Numbered from the stretch's first letter, positions 38,216-50,939 are shown. The stretch: 64,000 nucleotides of DNA from Cheilinus undulatus (GCF_018320785.1 NC_054888.1:22709938-22773937); one strand, 5' to 3'. The notes: generated by a model from the sequence alone, not told the origin. Translations and numbers: made by a program.

Positions 38216-39569
38216 ACCGTGTCCGGCGTGAACTAACACTGAGCTCCTTTAAGACAGGGATGCTTTTGTCAGAAAGAGCTTAAATCGCAGTCCAACCCTG
38301 ACGAGCCTGTAAATGTCCCATTAAGTGTATTTTATGAGCGAAAGTCTGATTTCAATCAACTTTTTTTTCAACAAGTTGCTGCAGTGCTCAGAGACAGACC
38401 TAACCTTGCTTTCTGGCAAATCAGCCTAACCGTAACCCACGTTACTCAGCTTCACCTGGAATTCTGTCGATGCAGATTGCTACCACACATTTCGTCTCCT
38501 CAGCGGACCAGCTTAGAGCCCTGCTGGTCTATAAGGTCAAATAGATGTCATGGTACAAATCCTAAGAGGCAAGAAGAACCAAACAATCTTGATTCCCTGT
38601 TGGGAAGTTTTGAAACGTCCCTGATGCCCCTATTACAGTCAATCACTTTTCAAACATATAGTCCGACCTCAGCTGATTGAGTAAAGGCCTGGTTCTTGAT
38701 ATTTATTGGTCAAATCTGTAACATATATATTGAAGGCTGAGAAAAATCCAGGTCTGTCCAAAGATCTTCACCCAAAGTCAAATGGAAAAGCAAAAACTGA
38801 AGATTACAAGAAGAAACAGGGCAAAAAAAACCAAAAGCATTTATTGTTTACATGTTCCACACTTTGCATATTTTATGGCACTAAACGAAACACCTCCACA
38901 CGATGAGATGCTGCAGATATTTTAGTATGAGGTTAGTGTTTTTGAAAGATAATATGGCACAGCTGCAGGAGGTACGCCGGCTGCCTTCACAGGTCTGAGC
39001 GGATGTGTGAGAATAGCTCTTGTTTTGATGAGATCGTACCGGTCAGGATGGAGGAAAAGACGGGGATGGTTCCTTGTAGCTCGCTTTGGTCTAAGTTTGT
39101 CTAAGTAGCATTTCTACTATCCTGGGGTTAATTTTAATCCAAAATACTCTCTGATCAGGCTTAATCAGTATTAAAAGTGTACTTGAAAGAAAAGCTAAAA
39201 GCCTACAGGTTAGGAGGACAAATAACCCAAGATACAAGTGATATCAGCTAAAACTTTTTATATAAAAATGCCATCACTTCATCAACAAGTCAGCCATTAT
39301 TTGATGTTTTTTTTTCAACAGCTAGTTCTCTTTACCAGTGTCAAATCCGGCAGCTCAGTCAGTGGCTCAGTGCTTCAAAATACAACACAGGAGGTGCCCC
39401 ATTACTGTTAACCATGTCCTTTACACTGCAAACCAAATCTCAAGTGTATTTGCCAGATTTCGAGTCAATAATGAAATGTTTCCTTTTACATGTGCCGGAA
39501 GTATGTAGAAGATAAAGTCACACAGAACAGAAGTGTAACCATTGGCTTTAAAAGTTAAAAACACCTCTT
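38216..39569. other. spacer, no recognised feature
   Basis: This is mixed-composition spacer with no gene or intact element recognised. Confidence 0.45.
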
Positions 39570-40425
39570 CACTTTTTTAGTTTTTCTTATGTTGCAGCCT
39601 GATGCCACAGTCGGAAAAAAATTATTTTGATTCTCATTAATCTACACTCCATATCCCATCATGACAAAGTGGAAACAGATTTTTAAAAATTGTTCTATTT
39701 TCTGTTTGACACTTCAATCATGTTTCACCATTTCCTATCCATTTTTGCATTTCTGTGACCTTCTTTTTAAACTGTTCCCATTTTTCTCAATTTTAAAATG
39801 TTTCTGCACCCGTATTCTACTCTGAGCCCATTTGTTCCACTTTCAACTCATTTTTTCCATTTTTTAAACTTGTTTTTATGAGTTTATTTGGCTATTTTTA
39901 CCTATTACTGCATTTTTTTCCCCCAATTGTGTCTCTTGAACCCATTTAGGACCATTTCATTTTGCCACTTTATCAACTACGTTTGACCATATTCCACCCA
40001 TTATCTGCATTTCTGTATCGCATTTTTAAAATGTTTTCGCATCTGTATTCTACTTTAAACTACTTTAAACTATTTTTTGCCATATTTTAGCTTGTTTTTA
40101 CAAGTTTATCTGGCTATTTTAAACCTTTTTAAAATTTCTTTCCTATAATTGCCTGTTAAACCCATTCGCTCCATTTTCACTATTCCACTTTTTAAGCACT
40201 TTTCACCATTTTCCCCCTGTTGCATTTTTGTAACCATTTTTTCCACATTTATCCAATTTTTACCTTTCTTGAACCCTTTTAACCATTGTTTGTGCTAATT
40301 TTGCCACCTTTTTTAAATATCTATTCCATCTTTTCTATTATTTTTCACAATTTAACCCTGTTTTCTATATCTGACAATTTTTGCAGCTTTTTATTTGCCA
40401 CTTTTAACCCATTTATATCCTCAAA
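39570..40425 (+). repeat. Tc1-like end fragment followed by T-rich TTTTGCCACTTTT array
   Basis: The first 130 bp (TTATGTTGCAGCCTGATGCC, CTACACTCCATATCCCATCA, TGACAAAGTGGAAACAG) resemble the flank of a widespread fish and amphibian Tc1 element. From 39700 it is degenerate TTTTTGCCATTTTAACCC-type array. Confidence 0.6.
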
Positions 40426-40431
40426 TATATA

Positions 40432-40943
40432 CAGTACTGTGCAGAAGTTTTAAGTATGTAGAGCGCTAACGGTTCTTCACAGGTCCTGATGTTCCACAAC
40501 CCCGGGCTGAAGAGAGGAGGGAGGGCGGCCAGAGTCAGTGTCGACACATTTGACATGTACGTGTGTCACTCAGCAGCCAAGGTCAGGCTTAATAGCATTT
40601 CTTTTGTGCAGGCCTTTGCACCCCTGATAATAGGCACCAACAGTTTTCAGGTGCTTAGAACATACACATGACAACCAGGGGATTGTGGCAACCCTCCTAC
40701 CGCCACATCTAAGTGCCACATCTACCCATAACTCTGCCCTTAAGCTGTGGTTTTTGTTCTGTTTTCATCAGATTATTTTCCCATGCCCTTGGTAATGTAC
40801 AAAGACATCCAGAGCATGACCTGGGTCGTGTCAATCCTCCTTCCCGCCCAATGGGGCCCTCAGGTGGGTGTGCTCTCCATTACACGCCTTACTTCAGCCT
40901 CAAATTTCAGCCCGAACATGCCTAAAACTTCTGCACAGTACTG
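40432..40943. mobile_element. Tc1/mariner-type MITE, 512 bp
   Basis: TA target duplications lie at 40430-40431 and 40944-40945. The inverted terminal repeats begin CAGTACTGTGCAGAAGTTTT on both sides, with about 24 of 26 bases matching. The first 8 bases are themselves a palindrome. The interior has no transposase; short open frames inside have no known domain. Confidence 0.85.
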
Positions 40944-40945
40944 TA

Positions 40946-42556
40946 CATCTAGGAAATATAAATTATGGTTATCACAGATAAACTTCATGGGGCCCCAGGT
41001 TGTCTGACCCCTTTATTCCCCCTAATGAGTGGCCTTGCCAGTCACATGACTCCATCAGAATGTTTGGCGTGTTTCACTTACGAGTTCAAATCAAGACAAA
41101 GCTGTAGTTGTTAACAGGACATCTAAAGGTCATGTGACACCTGTTCCTGCGGGTCCTTGTAGGTTAAAACAGATGTGTTTTACAGAGCTGGGGTTGCAGG
41201 GCTACCTCAGCCGTATTATTTTGAAGCCACCTACCACGCTGACGATTTGACGGCTCTGCAGCGAGACCTATCAGGCTGAACATCCTCATCAGACATCCCG
41301 CTTCATTAACGCGTGAGCGTGTTGACGAGAGGGATGCGAAACAAACAGCGACCGTCATTGGACGGCCTCGTTTGGTCCAGGTACAGTAAATGCTTCACAG
41401 CCTCCTGACATCATCGATAGCGCCGCTGCTAAATCAACAGTTAAATCAAGGAAACATGGAAAGCCCTCTGAGCCGCGACCCGTGTGGTGTTTGAAATGTC
41501 AAAACTGCTTTTTTTAAATCATGATGAAACACAAACATCTTTTAATCTTGCAATATAAGGGTAAGACATTTAGTGAATGACCTATCGATTTCTGTGAGCT
41601 GTGCAGTTCCACATAACAAAACAGTATTTTTTATTACGTAATGTCAACCCCCTCTATCAGAAACTTTATAGTTATAACGTCTCTAAGCAAATATCCCTCC
41701 GTTACAAAAATAGACTCTTCTTTTTTCATAAAATAATACACATAATTAATTTTTCGGTGATATATTCATCTGTTAAGGTAAATAGCAAGGCTGTTTTTAT
41801 GTTATCATGTGAGAAACAGAGAGATGTGAAGCCTAGCACCATATTCTTCATACCCCTCTTTGCAGATTTCACTTTCCCGATTTTGGAAATCAATCTTCTC
41901 CCGCTCTCCGGACTCCTTGTTTTGCATAATCTGGTTGAGTCCAGATTCTCAACCCTTTACAGTAGCCGGCCGGAGCTGAAACTCCTGGGACGGACTCAGT
42001 CGTCTTCTGAAGGCTGGATCTTCTCCCCTCCCTGTGAAAAAACTACACCAGCCCACAAAGAAAGATAAAGGTAACAACGGTTTATCCAAAACATCTCACA
42101 GGCCATTGCTTCACTTTTTGTACAAACGGAAAGAAAAGAAACCAAAAGTCCAAACTGATGTTAAAACATAAACAAGTCCCAAACACTGATGCTACAAAGA
42201 ATTAGAAAACCGTATGTACAGGACCCTGTATTCCTTGACTCTCTGGGTAAATTGTCGTCGGTGTTGGCTTGTGTTACGTGAGTTTATACAGGCATATAAA
42301 AGAGTTCTCCTTGTTTCTTTTTTTGTTCAGTTTGAATAAAAGCTCTTATTGGACCGAAACTAAACAAAATATTTGCCACCGATGTGTCCAGTGTGCCTGC
42401 CGCCCGCGTCCCTCCCCTCCCGTCCCGTCCCCGGGGGTGTTTCCTGGTGCAAATTCAACAGCAGCGAGTAACTTGAGTGCCCTTCAGCTCCGCCAGTGGC
42501 GAGTCCTCCCTGTGACGGACATCTTTAAGCTCCAGAGTCTACCCTGCACGCCTCTG
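40946..42556. other. il1rapl1 3' UTR and downstream spacer
   Basis: The part from about 41600 to 42556 is probably the il1rapl1 3' UTR read on the - strand. Open frames on the + strand at 41601-42068 and 42269-42721 lie opposite it and the last exon and carry no domain. Confidence 0.5.
41630..41635 (-). terminator. il1rapl1 candidate polyadenylation signal
   Basis: AATAAA on the - strand, about 920 nt after the stop, is followed by TGTTATGTGG. This is plausible but unproven. Confidence 0.35.
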
Positions 42557-43284
42557 TCACCAGATCACGCTGGATATACTGGTCTCTCTGGGCAGCAGTG
42601 GCAGCATAGCGTTGTTCCCGTGGGCCTCCTCCAGGCTCTGCTGCCGCGGCGACTTGGACTGCGGCCGCTGTCCGTTGATGAGCGTCATGGGGATGTTGCA
42701 GTAGGTGTGCTGGTTGCCTAAGGAGGACAGCGGCGGGAGAGTGCCGCCAGGCGGCATGTCGTAGTCGTAGCTACGGTAATAGTGTTTCTGCCTCATCTGG
42801 GTGTGGCAAGAGTTGTGGAAGGTGGAGCGTAAGTCCGGGTGTGCCGTCGCCATGGCGGTGGAGGTGGCCGCCGCCATGGAGATGGCCGAGACGGTCTGCA
42901 GCTCGCCGAAGGGGCCCTGCTCGCTGACGTCCAGCACCTGCTCATGGGAGATGCTGAGGGGCTCCATGCGCTTGAAGGGCATCTCGTAGAGCAGCTGCTT
43001 CCAGAACTTGGAGTTGAGCTTGTTGCTGGACGGCCCGCGCCACTTGATGACCGTCAGCATCTTGATGGTGTGTTTGAGGGCCTCCACTTCCTGGTAGTTC
43101 ATGATGCCGCGTAGCTCGGCGCACTCGATGAGGATGACTTTGATCTCGCCCGTCACCAGCATGTTGCGCAGCCGCGTCTCCAACTCAAAGATACTCCACC
43201 CCCTCCTCACCACATAGCTGGGCGTCATTACGATGATGAGGCGCTTGCTCTGATCCACACATCGTGCAACGTCCTCGATGTAGG
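42557..43284 (-). CDS. il1rapl1: il1rapl1 last coding exon: TIR part 2 and C-terminal tail
   Basis: On the - strand, after the acceptor GTTCAG, this completes a split threonine and encodes 241 residues and a stop. The second half of the TIR domain reads [37 protein letters not shown] and [12 protein letters not shown], where FW is TIR box 3. The IL1RAPL-specific tail follows: [59 protein letters not shown] and the end [13 protein letters not shown]. The tail is full length compared with human. GC content is much higher than in the flanks, which also opens frames on the opposite strand; those are not genes. Confidence 0.98.
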
Positions 43285-43771
43285 CTGAACACAGAGAGAC
43301 AGACAAACTCGTATAAATATAAACAACTTTAACACTGTTTCAATGATTCAGAGAAATCCTGAGTCAATAAATCACACCAACTAACAAAAACTCTCTTTGC
43401 CTCAAAGCGATCACCGCCCAAACTCCTACCTTTGAGATTTAAACATCTGATTAACTTTAGAACAAAAGATAATTCTTACAGAAGACTGAAGTTCTTTAAA
43501 TTAAACACAGACTGAATTATAGAACAGACACTTTTACAAGTAAATTCAGTTTTAAATCAGCATCAAAATCACATGCCCTTCATTTTATATCTTATTTAAA
43601 CATTTAAAGCTTCTACAGGATTTAAAGACAAATGTGTTTACAGATTTATGGAATAAAGCAAAGAAGGGGACTGTTGGTTTTAAGATGAGGATAAACAGAA
43701 AACACTCAAAGCAACAAAAACTCTATAAGGCCAAAAATCAGTGGACAACCCGACTAATTATTCCGTTAAAT
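43285..43771. other. il1rapl1 intron, no recognised feature
   Basis: This is AT-rich intron between the last exon and the hAT element. Confidence 0.6.
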
Positions 43772-45075
43772 CAGGGGTGTCAAACTCAAGGCTCGGGGGC
43801 CAAATCTGGCCCGTGGAACAGCTTTGCCCGGCCCGTAGGATCAGATCATATTTTATTCCAACTGGTCCACCAGTATGAGCTCTCCAGTATAAAAATGACA
43901 ATTTAAACTTCATGATTTAAAATATCCTTATTAAGTCATAAAAATGGGAAAATGATATATAAAGTCAGGAATGGAGAAAAAGAAAATATTTTAATTTTTG
44001 TTTTAATTTCATGTTTTTGATTTTGCATTTCACAACTACAATGTGAATTTATGATTTTGACTTTTTATTTCATCAAACTCATAACTCTTACTTTTAATTC
44101 AATATTTTTTCAAGACAATTTAAGATTTAAAATCATATTTTGCCATTTTAAATTCATGATTCAGAATTTTATCCCTTTCTTACCTTAAAATCACATGATT
44201 GTGAATTTAAGCTTTTATTTTGACTTTTAACTCATAACTCCTACTTTTAATCCAATATTTTGCTATTTTTGACTCACATTTTAAAATTAAATTTTTAAAT
44301 TTTTGCCATTTCAAACTCTTGATTCTTAATTTTATCTAATTTTTGACTTTTTATTTTGACCTTCAAAAGTCAGGATTTAAAAATTTTTCTAATTTTTTGA
44401 CCTTCTAAACTCGTGAATTTGACTGCTATTTTGAATTATGACATTTCAAACTCATGATTTTGAATTTTATCTCAAATTTTGACATTATAATCTAATGAGT
44501 TTGACTTTTATCTTATATTTTGACCTTTTAAACTAATACTTTTGACTTTTATCTCATATTTTGACCTTTTAAACTAATTATTTTGACTTTATCTCATATT
44601 TTGACCGTACCAACTCTTTAGTTTTATTTTTATCTCATATTTTGACCTTATCAACTCTTGATTTTGACTTTTATCTCATATTTTGACCTTTTAAATCTCA
44701 TATTTTTGACTTTTATCTCATATTTTGACATTTTAAATCTCATATTTTGGCATTTATCTCATATTTTGACCTTTTAAATCTCATATTTTTTACGTTTATC
44801 TCATATTTTGACCTTTTAAAATCTCATACTTTTGATTTTTATCTCATATTTTGACCTTTAATACTTATGATTTTGACTTTATCTCATATTTTGACCTTCA
44901 GTTTTGACCGTCATATATTTGCCTCTTTAAACATTATTTCCAGCTTTTGAGATTTTTTCCCATAATTCATCACTGGTGAAAATGAGATATCGTTGGTTAA
45001 ATGTTGACCCTTAGGCTCTCAGATTAGACCTAAATTCAGAATCCGGCCCTGCTGTGATTGAGTTTGACACCCCTG
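43772..45075 (+). mobile_element. complete hAT-type non-autonomous element, 1304 bp, with internal array
   Basis: Perfect 18 bp terminal inverted repeats CAGGGGTGTCAAACTCAA lie at 43772-43789 and 45058-45075. Flanking 8-mers CGTTAAAT and AGTTTAAG look like a decayed target duplication (5 of 8). The left shoulder is GGGGGCCAAATCTGGCCCG and the right shoulder ATCCGGCCCTGCTG. The interior (44030-44960) is a tandem array of TTTATCTCATATTTTGACCT with TTTAAACTCATGATTTTGAC, period about 40 bp. No transposase. It lies in an il1rapl1 intron. Confidence 0.9.
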
Positions 45076-45749
45076 AGTTTAAGGGTTCCAGTCACTTTTT
45101 GCAAGCAGATGCTGCCATCCAGTAGATATGCATGACATCTGCATGCAAAAAGACAAAGAATTATCCATAAAAATCAAACATCAAAAGTGTGGCTGTTAAA
45201 GATTCAGTTTTGACTCTGGCTTCTTCTCTTTCTTGTAAATTTAAGTGTGGTTGCCTTCAGGAGCAGCACCAGCTCAGCAGACTGTAAATTCAGAGTTAGC
45301 AAGACTCTGGGGCTTCATATAAATGGTTCCTACGGCCAAGAAGTCTCAAATCAGTGAGAGAAATGTTTGTCGTCTGCGTCTGGAGCAGAGAAAAATAAAG
45401 TGGGATAGTGGCTTGGCCTACTTTTTTTGGGATTTGGACTGGTATTGGAACTGGTCTTAGTTTCAAACATAAAGTGCATGACTTTGCCTTTGAGCTCTAT
45501 TCTTTCTAATGGCCAGCAGGAGGTGATTCAAACAGATGCAGTGGAGACCTAAATTATCTGAAAGTAAATAATAGATGGTGTTTTTACATTAGTGAGCATT
45601 TTCCCTGTGAATTTATGAGCTTAACCATTTTATTTAGGTCTGTCTCAAAGCATGATGATTGTTTTGAGATGTACAGAGATGAGAAAGCAGCTTATTTTGT
45701 ATTTCTGGAATATAGAAGTTGCAACTACGACAGCTTAACTAGGATAAAA

Positions 45750-45990
45750 GCCTTGGTCGGCTGCCAAGAAGCATTCCCACGGCATGATGCTGCCACCACT
45801 GTGCTTCATAGTGGGGATGGTGTGTTTGGCATCTTGTCTGATGGCCAAAAAGCTCTATTCTGGTCTCATCAGTCTCCCACCTGCTTTCTGGTTTATTCTA
45901 GTCCAGACTGAGTCTGAGTTTTCTTTAACAGTAGCTTTCTCTTTGCCACTCTCCCATTTAACTGGAATTGTCCAGTAATTTTTGGGCATA
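45750..45990 (-). mobile_element. Tc1-like transposase fragment
   Basis: On the - strand GTGGTGGCAGCATCATGCCG and the preceding segment (AGTCTGGACTAGAATAAACC, TTTTTGGCCATCAGACAAG) correspond to the transposase region seen at 34600-34830. It is short and broken. Confidence 0.65.
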
Positions 45991-47492
45991 CAGATATCAA
46001 TGTGTGTCAAATGTGCACCTTAAATGATGATGTAGAATGAAATATTGTGTAGATGTCTCTAATGAGCAGCTCAGCTGGCTGGATTATAATAAATGTGATG
46101 AAGTCTTTCCCCAGGCCAGTCCTGGTGTCTGCAGGATGAAGGCAGAATGTGTAACTGTGGGTGTAGGAGCAGCTAATGCCTCCTTTTAGCCTTTCTTAGC
46201 TGAGACAAAGACAGAGTGGCTCTTCAGCAGCAGCGAGACGGGATTAACTGGGCCTCACTTCCCAATCAAAGCTTATGACCCTCTAGTGTGCGTCTGTGAA
46301 GAGAAAAGGTGGACCTATTTTTCTTCCTCCCTCTGTCAGCGCGGTCCTGAGCGTACTAGACTGAATATCCTGCAGGTCTTTAAGCAAACAAATGCCACAT
46401 CTCCATCCTGCTCTCCTTATCTCGCAGATTAAACTCCTCTCCGTCGCATCATGCTCGGCTACGAGAGAGGCCTGATTAGAGGAAACTTGGACTTGAAGCT
46501 CTCTGACAAGTCAATCGCTTTGCTGCATGGTAATTCGTCACAATGCATCCCAGGAGCTACAGCTCCCCCAGTAGAATCGTCGACCGCTCAGTTTAGGTCA
46601 AGCAAAAACAAGATTTTCTTTTATTTAAGCATGAATAAAACAATCAGGAGAGGATAAATGGATACCATATAATTAGCTAATGAGCTGTAGTTTCATTTTA
46701 TGTTTTGAATTGATTAAAGTGAGAGTAAATCTGCCCTCTTGGGGTGTTGTCTGCTAACACTTTATAGCTTTATAGATTAAATCCCTCCTCTCAGAGCACA
46801 CAAGGTTTACAATCAAAGTGTTGCATGTGTAATAATTGATTCCAAAATCAAGTAACTCAAGGAAGAAAATCCCTGCAAGCTTTAAAGGACAATACGCAAA
46901 ATTTCACAGCTGAAAAATTACATTAGCTGATACAGAACCACCATGAGACAGAGTGGAAACGCTGCATGTTACTTTACTGCAATATAAGGAACTGCTACAG
47001 GAAGCTGCTGTTCTGTTGCTGTACCTTGGCTGCTCAGTTGTGAAGGATTATGCTTATTCTCTGCTGATGACTCTGCGTATTCCACCCTAAATCCACCCCA
47101 GCTCCTGACTTTGGCTAAGGTGTGGCCCCACTAGACATATCAAAGCTGACTCGAGGCATGCTGCTCAGGTCCGACTGCTCTCTGCTTGTTTGAATTGAGG
47201 AACTTATTTAACAACAACTGCTTTTTAAGGTATTTACTGAAAAATAGGGTTATGAGCAATAATTAAGCTCCATAATTAGTGCATTATTTCCCCCTTTTAA
47301 CAAACTTTAGTTAAGCCACTGGATCGTCTCCCTGCAGCCACAGTGATGTAAAATAAGTCCATCACTTTCACTTTAAAAAAAAACTTAGACAGCTCAGTGG
47401 ACAAGTCACATCCTTCAACCTACAAAATAAAAGCATCACATCACTTGATCAACCTATTCTTTGAGAGGCTGCACCTTCCTGATAGGTTAGAT
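45991..47492. other. il1rapl1 intron, possible conserved non-coding stretch
   Basis: 46040-46570 is non-repetitive with balanced composition; the remainder is AT-rich. No gene seen. Confidence 0.4.
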
Positions 47493-47600
47493 CAGTGGTT
47501 CCCAACCTGTTTTTTTCTTAGAGTCTCCTCCTACTCATATCTAAGTAAAGCTAAGCCCCCCAGTTACCCACCTGGAAAAGTTAAAGATCAGATTTAATTG
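47493..47600 (+). mobile_element. hAT left-end fragment
   Basis: The terminus CAGTGGTTCCCAACC is followed by T-rich sequence and CCCCCCAGTTACCC, parallel to the element at 51-286. No right end found; AT-rich TAAATAAA repeats follow (47700-47890). Confidence 0.5.
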
Positions 47601-47984
47601 TTTTCATTGACAAAATCCCAACATGTTAGGCCTAAAGACACTTGATCTTGACTAAAGATCTATGCAACCTATAAACTACCCATAATTATGATGCTGTATC
47701 AGGGCCATTTTAGGAAAAAAAGGTTCACTAATAATAAAAGAAATAAAGATAAAAAAAGGTCACTAATAAATTAAAATAAATAAATAAATGAACAATAATA
47801 AATAAAAACAATAATGAATATTGTAATTAATTAATTAATTTTCAAATATTCAAAAAAATATATTATTATTATTATTAATATATCAAATCAAAATTCTGAA
47901 GTTTAAATGTCATCATTTTACTTTTTTTTTTTTTACTATTTTGTGTTTAATTATTACAGCCTGGGATATTCCAATGATTGGTAA

Positions 47985-48245
47985 AAACATTGATTTTTAT
48001 GTTTTATTATTTTTGCATGTTTAGCATTTTTTCTGCATATGCCAAATACGGTCAAAATGATGCCATCTGGTGGAGAGTAGTAAAAATGATCAGTTCCAAG
48101 ACAAAAGCCCAGATTGACACCCAGACATAATAAAATGCATGTTTTATGCTTTCATGGATGTGAGATAAAATATTGCAGTTCCAATGGGTTTCAAAGGTGC
48201 ATTTTTGGCTCTTAAAAATTCAAGTACAACTTTTACTTGAAAATG
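47985..48245 (-). repeat. Dispersed repeat, inverted partner of 25920-26170
   Basis: This is homologous in reverse orientation to 25920-26170. Its box CCACCAGATGGCAT (- strand, 48060-48073) differs from the CTCF core consensus at the last base only. Confidence 0.8.
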
Positions 48246-49184
48246 GTGAATTTTAGACTAAAATAAAAATACACTATTTTTTTAATTCATGCCATATACA
48301 TGAACCCAGCTGAAATGATCAAACAATGTAGAATGAAAAGTGCGTAAATTGCACACGACCTCCCCTTTAAAAACTGTTAGTGAGGTCTTCCTTATGGAGT
48401 CTTCACTTCAAAACAGGAAGTGAGCAGTGGAGGTTGTTTAATGGGTAAAAAACTAACGGCGTGTCTCAGCGTATTAACTTTTGTTACTAATTGGATTTTG
48501 AGCAATATTAATCCTAAAGAAAGAGAGATCTACAAGAGGAAAGGAAAATGGATGAAAGTGTTGTTAAAAAGCACAATTAACAGCAGGTCATAAAGATTCA
48601 GCTCTGTATCATCTTACAGTAACCTGAGGTCATAATAGAAAAGCATAAGTGTACAAACATCGAAAATGTAAAGCAGCATTTAGAGCTCATTTCCCATTCT
48701 AAGCAGCCTCCCACTCACATTATTCTTCTTGCAATGATTAATTAATGCCTACATAAAAACAAATAAGACTACATTTCACATTGCAGTCTCCCTCTCTCTT
48801 TAAAAAGGTGGATTATTAATAGCCGTCTTAACCCTGAGGTGCATTGCAGTATTTGTCTTGTTTTCAAAGCAGCATTTACAGTAAACATTAGATAAAAATG
48901 TAGTGAAGTGAATAAATGTTAAACATCACAGTTACATGTCGAGTAAATGAAATACAAGGTCATTTCATGAAGGTCAAATTTTTGAATATTTTGTGGCTGA
49001 TAACAGTACGAATACTTTTATTCTAATCAAGCAACACAGATGATGAGTCAAGGTGTAACACTACAGCTTTAGCATGAATCTGTGCTTGGAATATAATAAA
49101 AGACACTTGGCAAAAGGATAATCCAATATTTTACATTTCAGCAGTAGCTTTTAAAACATATCTTTTTTGTATAATAATGTTAAA
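48246..49184. other. il1rapl1 intron, no recognised feature
   Basis: This is AT-rich intron; nothing recognised. Confidence 0.5.
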
Positions 49185-49400
49185 AAAAAAGTTATTATCT
49201 TTGGTAAACTGCTTCAGAGACAGTCCGTAAAGGCAAAAAACTTGGATTAGGTGAGAAATGTCCCTAAAATTGCTTTTTTTGGGGCACTGATGCTCTTTTA
49301 CATTATTTGCTGCATTCACCCTCCAGGGCTGTCTGCTGAGAAGCACCCCCACAGCATGATGCTGCCACCTTATGCTTCACAGTCAACCCTGGAAAGTCCC
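49185..49400 (-). mobile_element. Tc1-like transposon fragment
   Basis: The + strand CAGCATGATGCTGCCACC, AGGGCTGTCTGCTGAGAAGC and ACCCTGGAAAG are the reverse complement of the Tc1 transposase segment around GGTGGCAGCATCATGCTG. Short and broken. Confidence 0.6.
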
Positions 49401-49610
49401 CCGAGTTCCAGGCTTGCTAGGAAACTTTCTGTAAGAGCTACGAAGGCGTGGATAGCGGCATTAGAATGGCACAGCGGAGAGCTTTAAGAGGAAGAAACAA
49501 GTGCGTGTCTGTGGTGTGTAGTTCAAAAGTAATCTAACCCTTAAGAGGTCATTTAATATCCTATATAACACATTTCTCTCTTAGGACAGAAAATATCACA
49601 GTTCACAGAA

Positions 49611-50130
49611 AAACTCACACTGAGGACCCTTGATACCAAAATGGCTCCCTGCAGAAAAAGTGCTAAAAAATCACATAAATTATCATTTTTTGCCTCTTCC
49701 AAAGCTTAAATCTTTTATCAGCTTCAGTCTAATCAGAACTATGCTGTTTTTATTCATTTTCTAGATATATTTCACATATTTATGTTGTTTTTTTTCATAA
49801 AAGCTACCCCCATTTTAACAAGAAAACTGCAAAATCTAAATGATGAATTGTAGAGTGGAATATTTGGGGTGACATTTTTAGAGCCTTGTATGTGTCAATA
49901 TTTATATCGCCTATTATTCTGCATTCTTATTTTGTGAGCAATACAGTTTAAATAAAAATAAAACTCACACTGAGGACCCTTGGAACAAAAACGGTCCCTG
50001 CAGAAAAAGTGCTAAAAAAATCATATGAATTATTATTTTTTCCGCATCCAAAGCTCAAATCTTTTTATTGGCTTCTGTCCTAATCATAACTATAAAGATT
50101 GTTTTTCCATTTTATTTTTCCTGAATACAA
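49611..50130. repeat. direct repeat, offset 350 bp
   Basis: About 165 bp beginning AAACTCACACTGAGGACCCT recurs exactly 350 bp downstream, at 49611 and 49961. Both copies share CCCTGCAGAAAAAGTGCTAA and a following T-rich stretch. The second copy diverges after about 50125. Confidence 0.8.
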
Positions 50131-50939
50131 AATGACCCAATTGGGTCCCACTGCCCCCAGAGGGTAATTTAAAAAGTAAAACGCTCTGGCAAATCTGAGA
50201 TATATTCATTCAACACAGCCCAAATGTACCTAGGATCTCTTAAGGGTTAACTTAAATGATGTGTCTCTTCTTGTTGTATACGCCATCCTCGGAGCGTTAA
50301 ACCAAGCCAGGAAACAGTCTAACTCCAAAACCCAGTCACATACAGATCTCAGTATTAAGACAAAAATTTTGGAGTCCTCTTCACAGGGATTTTAAGAATT
50401 TAATAATGTGTGAAATAGGGTCAAAGCAAAAGAGATGACTGCATTCACCTCTTATAAAGTCATCAGTATGTCTCATGAATTGTCACTCTTGTTCACTGGT
50501 AAGTGATTTGATGAGAAGGTCTGCACAAGTGTGTTTACACGAGGTTTAAAAAAACATCTGAGGAAAAAAGTACCTCTAAGTAGTCTTGTGTCATCCTGGA
50601 AATGATCATTGGTGAAACCTAAACATAGATATTTACATTCAAAGAATGAACAAAAAAAGATTTTTGCAGAGAAAATCAACATTTGTGTCAACGTGGGGAC
50701 TCGGCTCTGGCATAAACTGTGCTTCTTCCCTGAGGATTCACCGGCGATTGTCCAACGGTAATCGCACCCACCAGTTTATTCCAGTTTAATATGGGACATG
50801 TAGCATAAAAAAGCAGAGGAAAAGTGATCTTTTATGGTTGGAGTTCAGCCAAGACTTCTGCTAAAGCATCTTGAGATTTTTTTTTTTCACCAGATTAATG
50901 AGTAACGAGTTAAGAATAATCCAGCAGACTGAGTAATAA
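50131..50939. other. il1rapl1 intron, no recognised feature
   Basis: This is intron sequence with nothing recognised. Confidence 0.5.

Noticed and set aside
41601..42068. 155-codon + strand frame downstream of il1rapl1
   Set aside because: No domain, no splice or promoter context, and it lies antisense to the probable 3' UTR.
42269..43114. Open frames on the + strand opposite the il1rapl1 last exon
   Set aside because: GC-rich antisense shadow of a real exon; the - strand frame matches IL1RAPL1 throughout.
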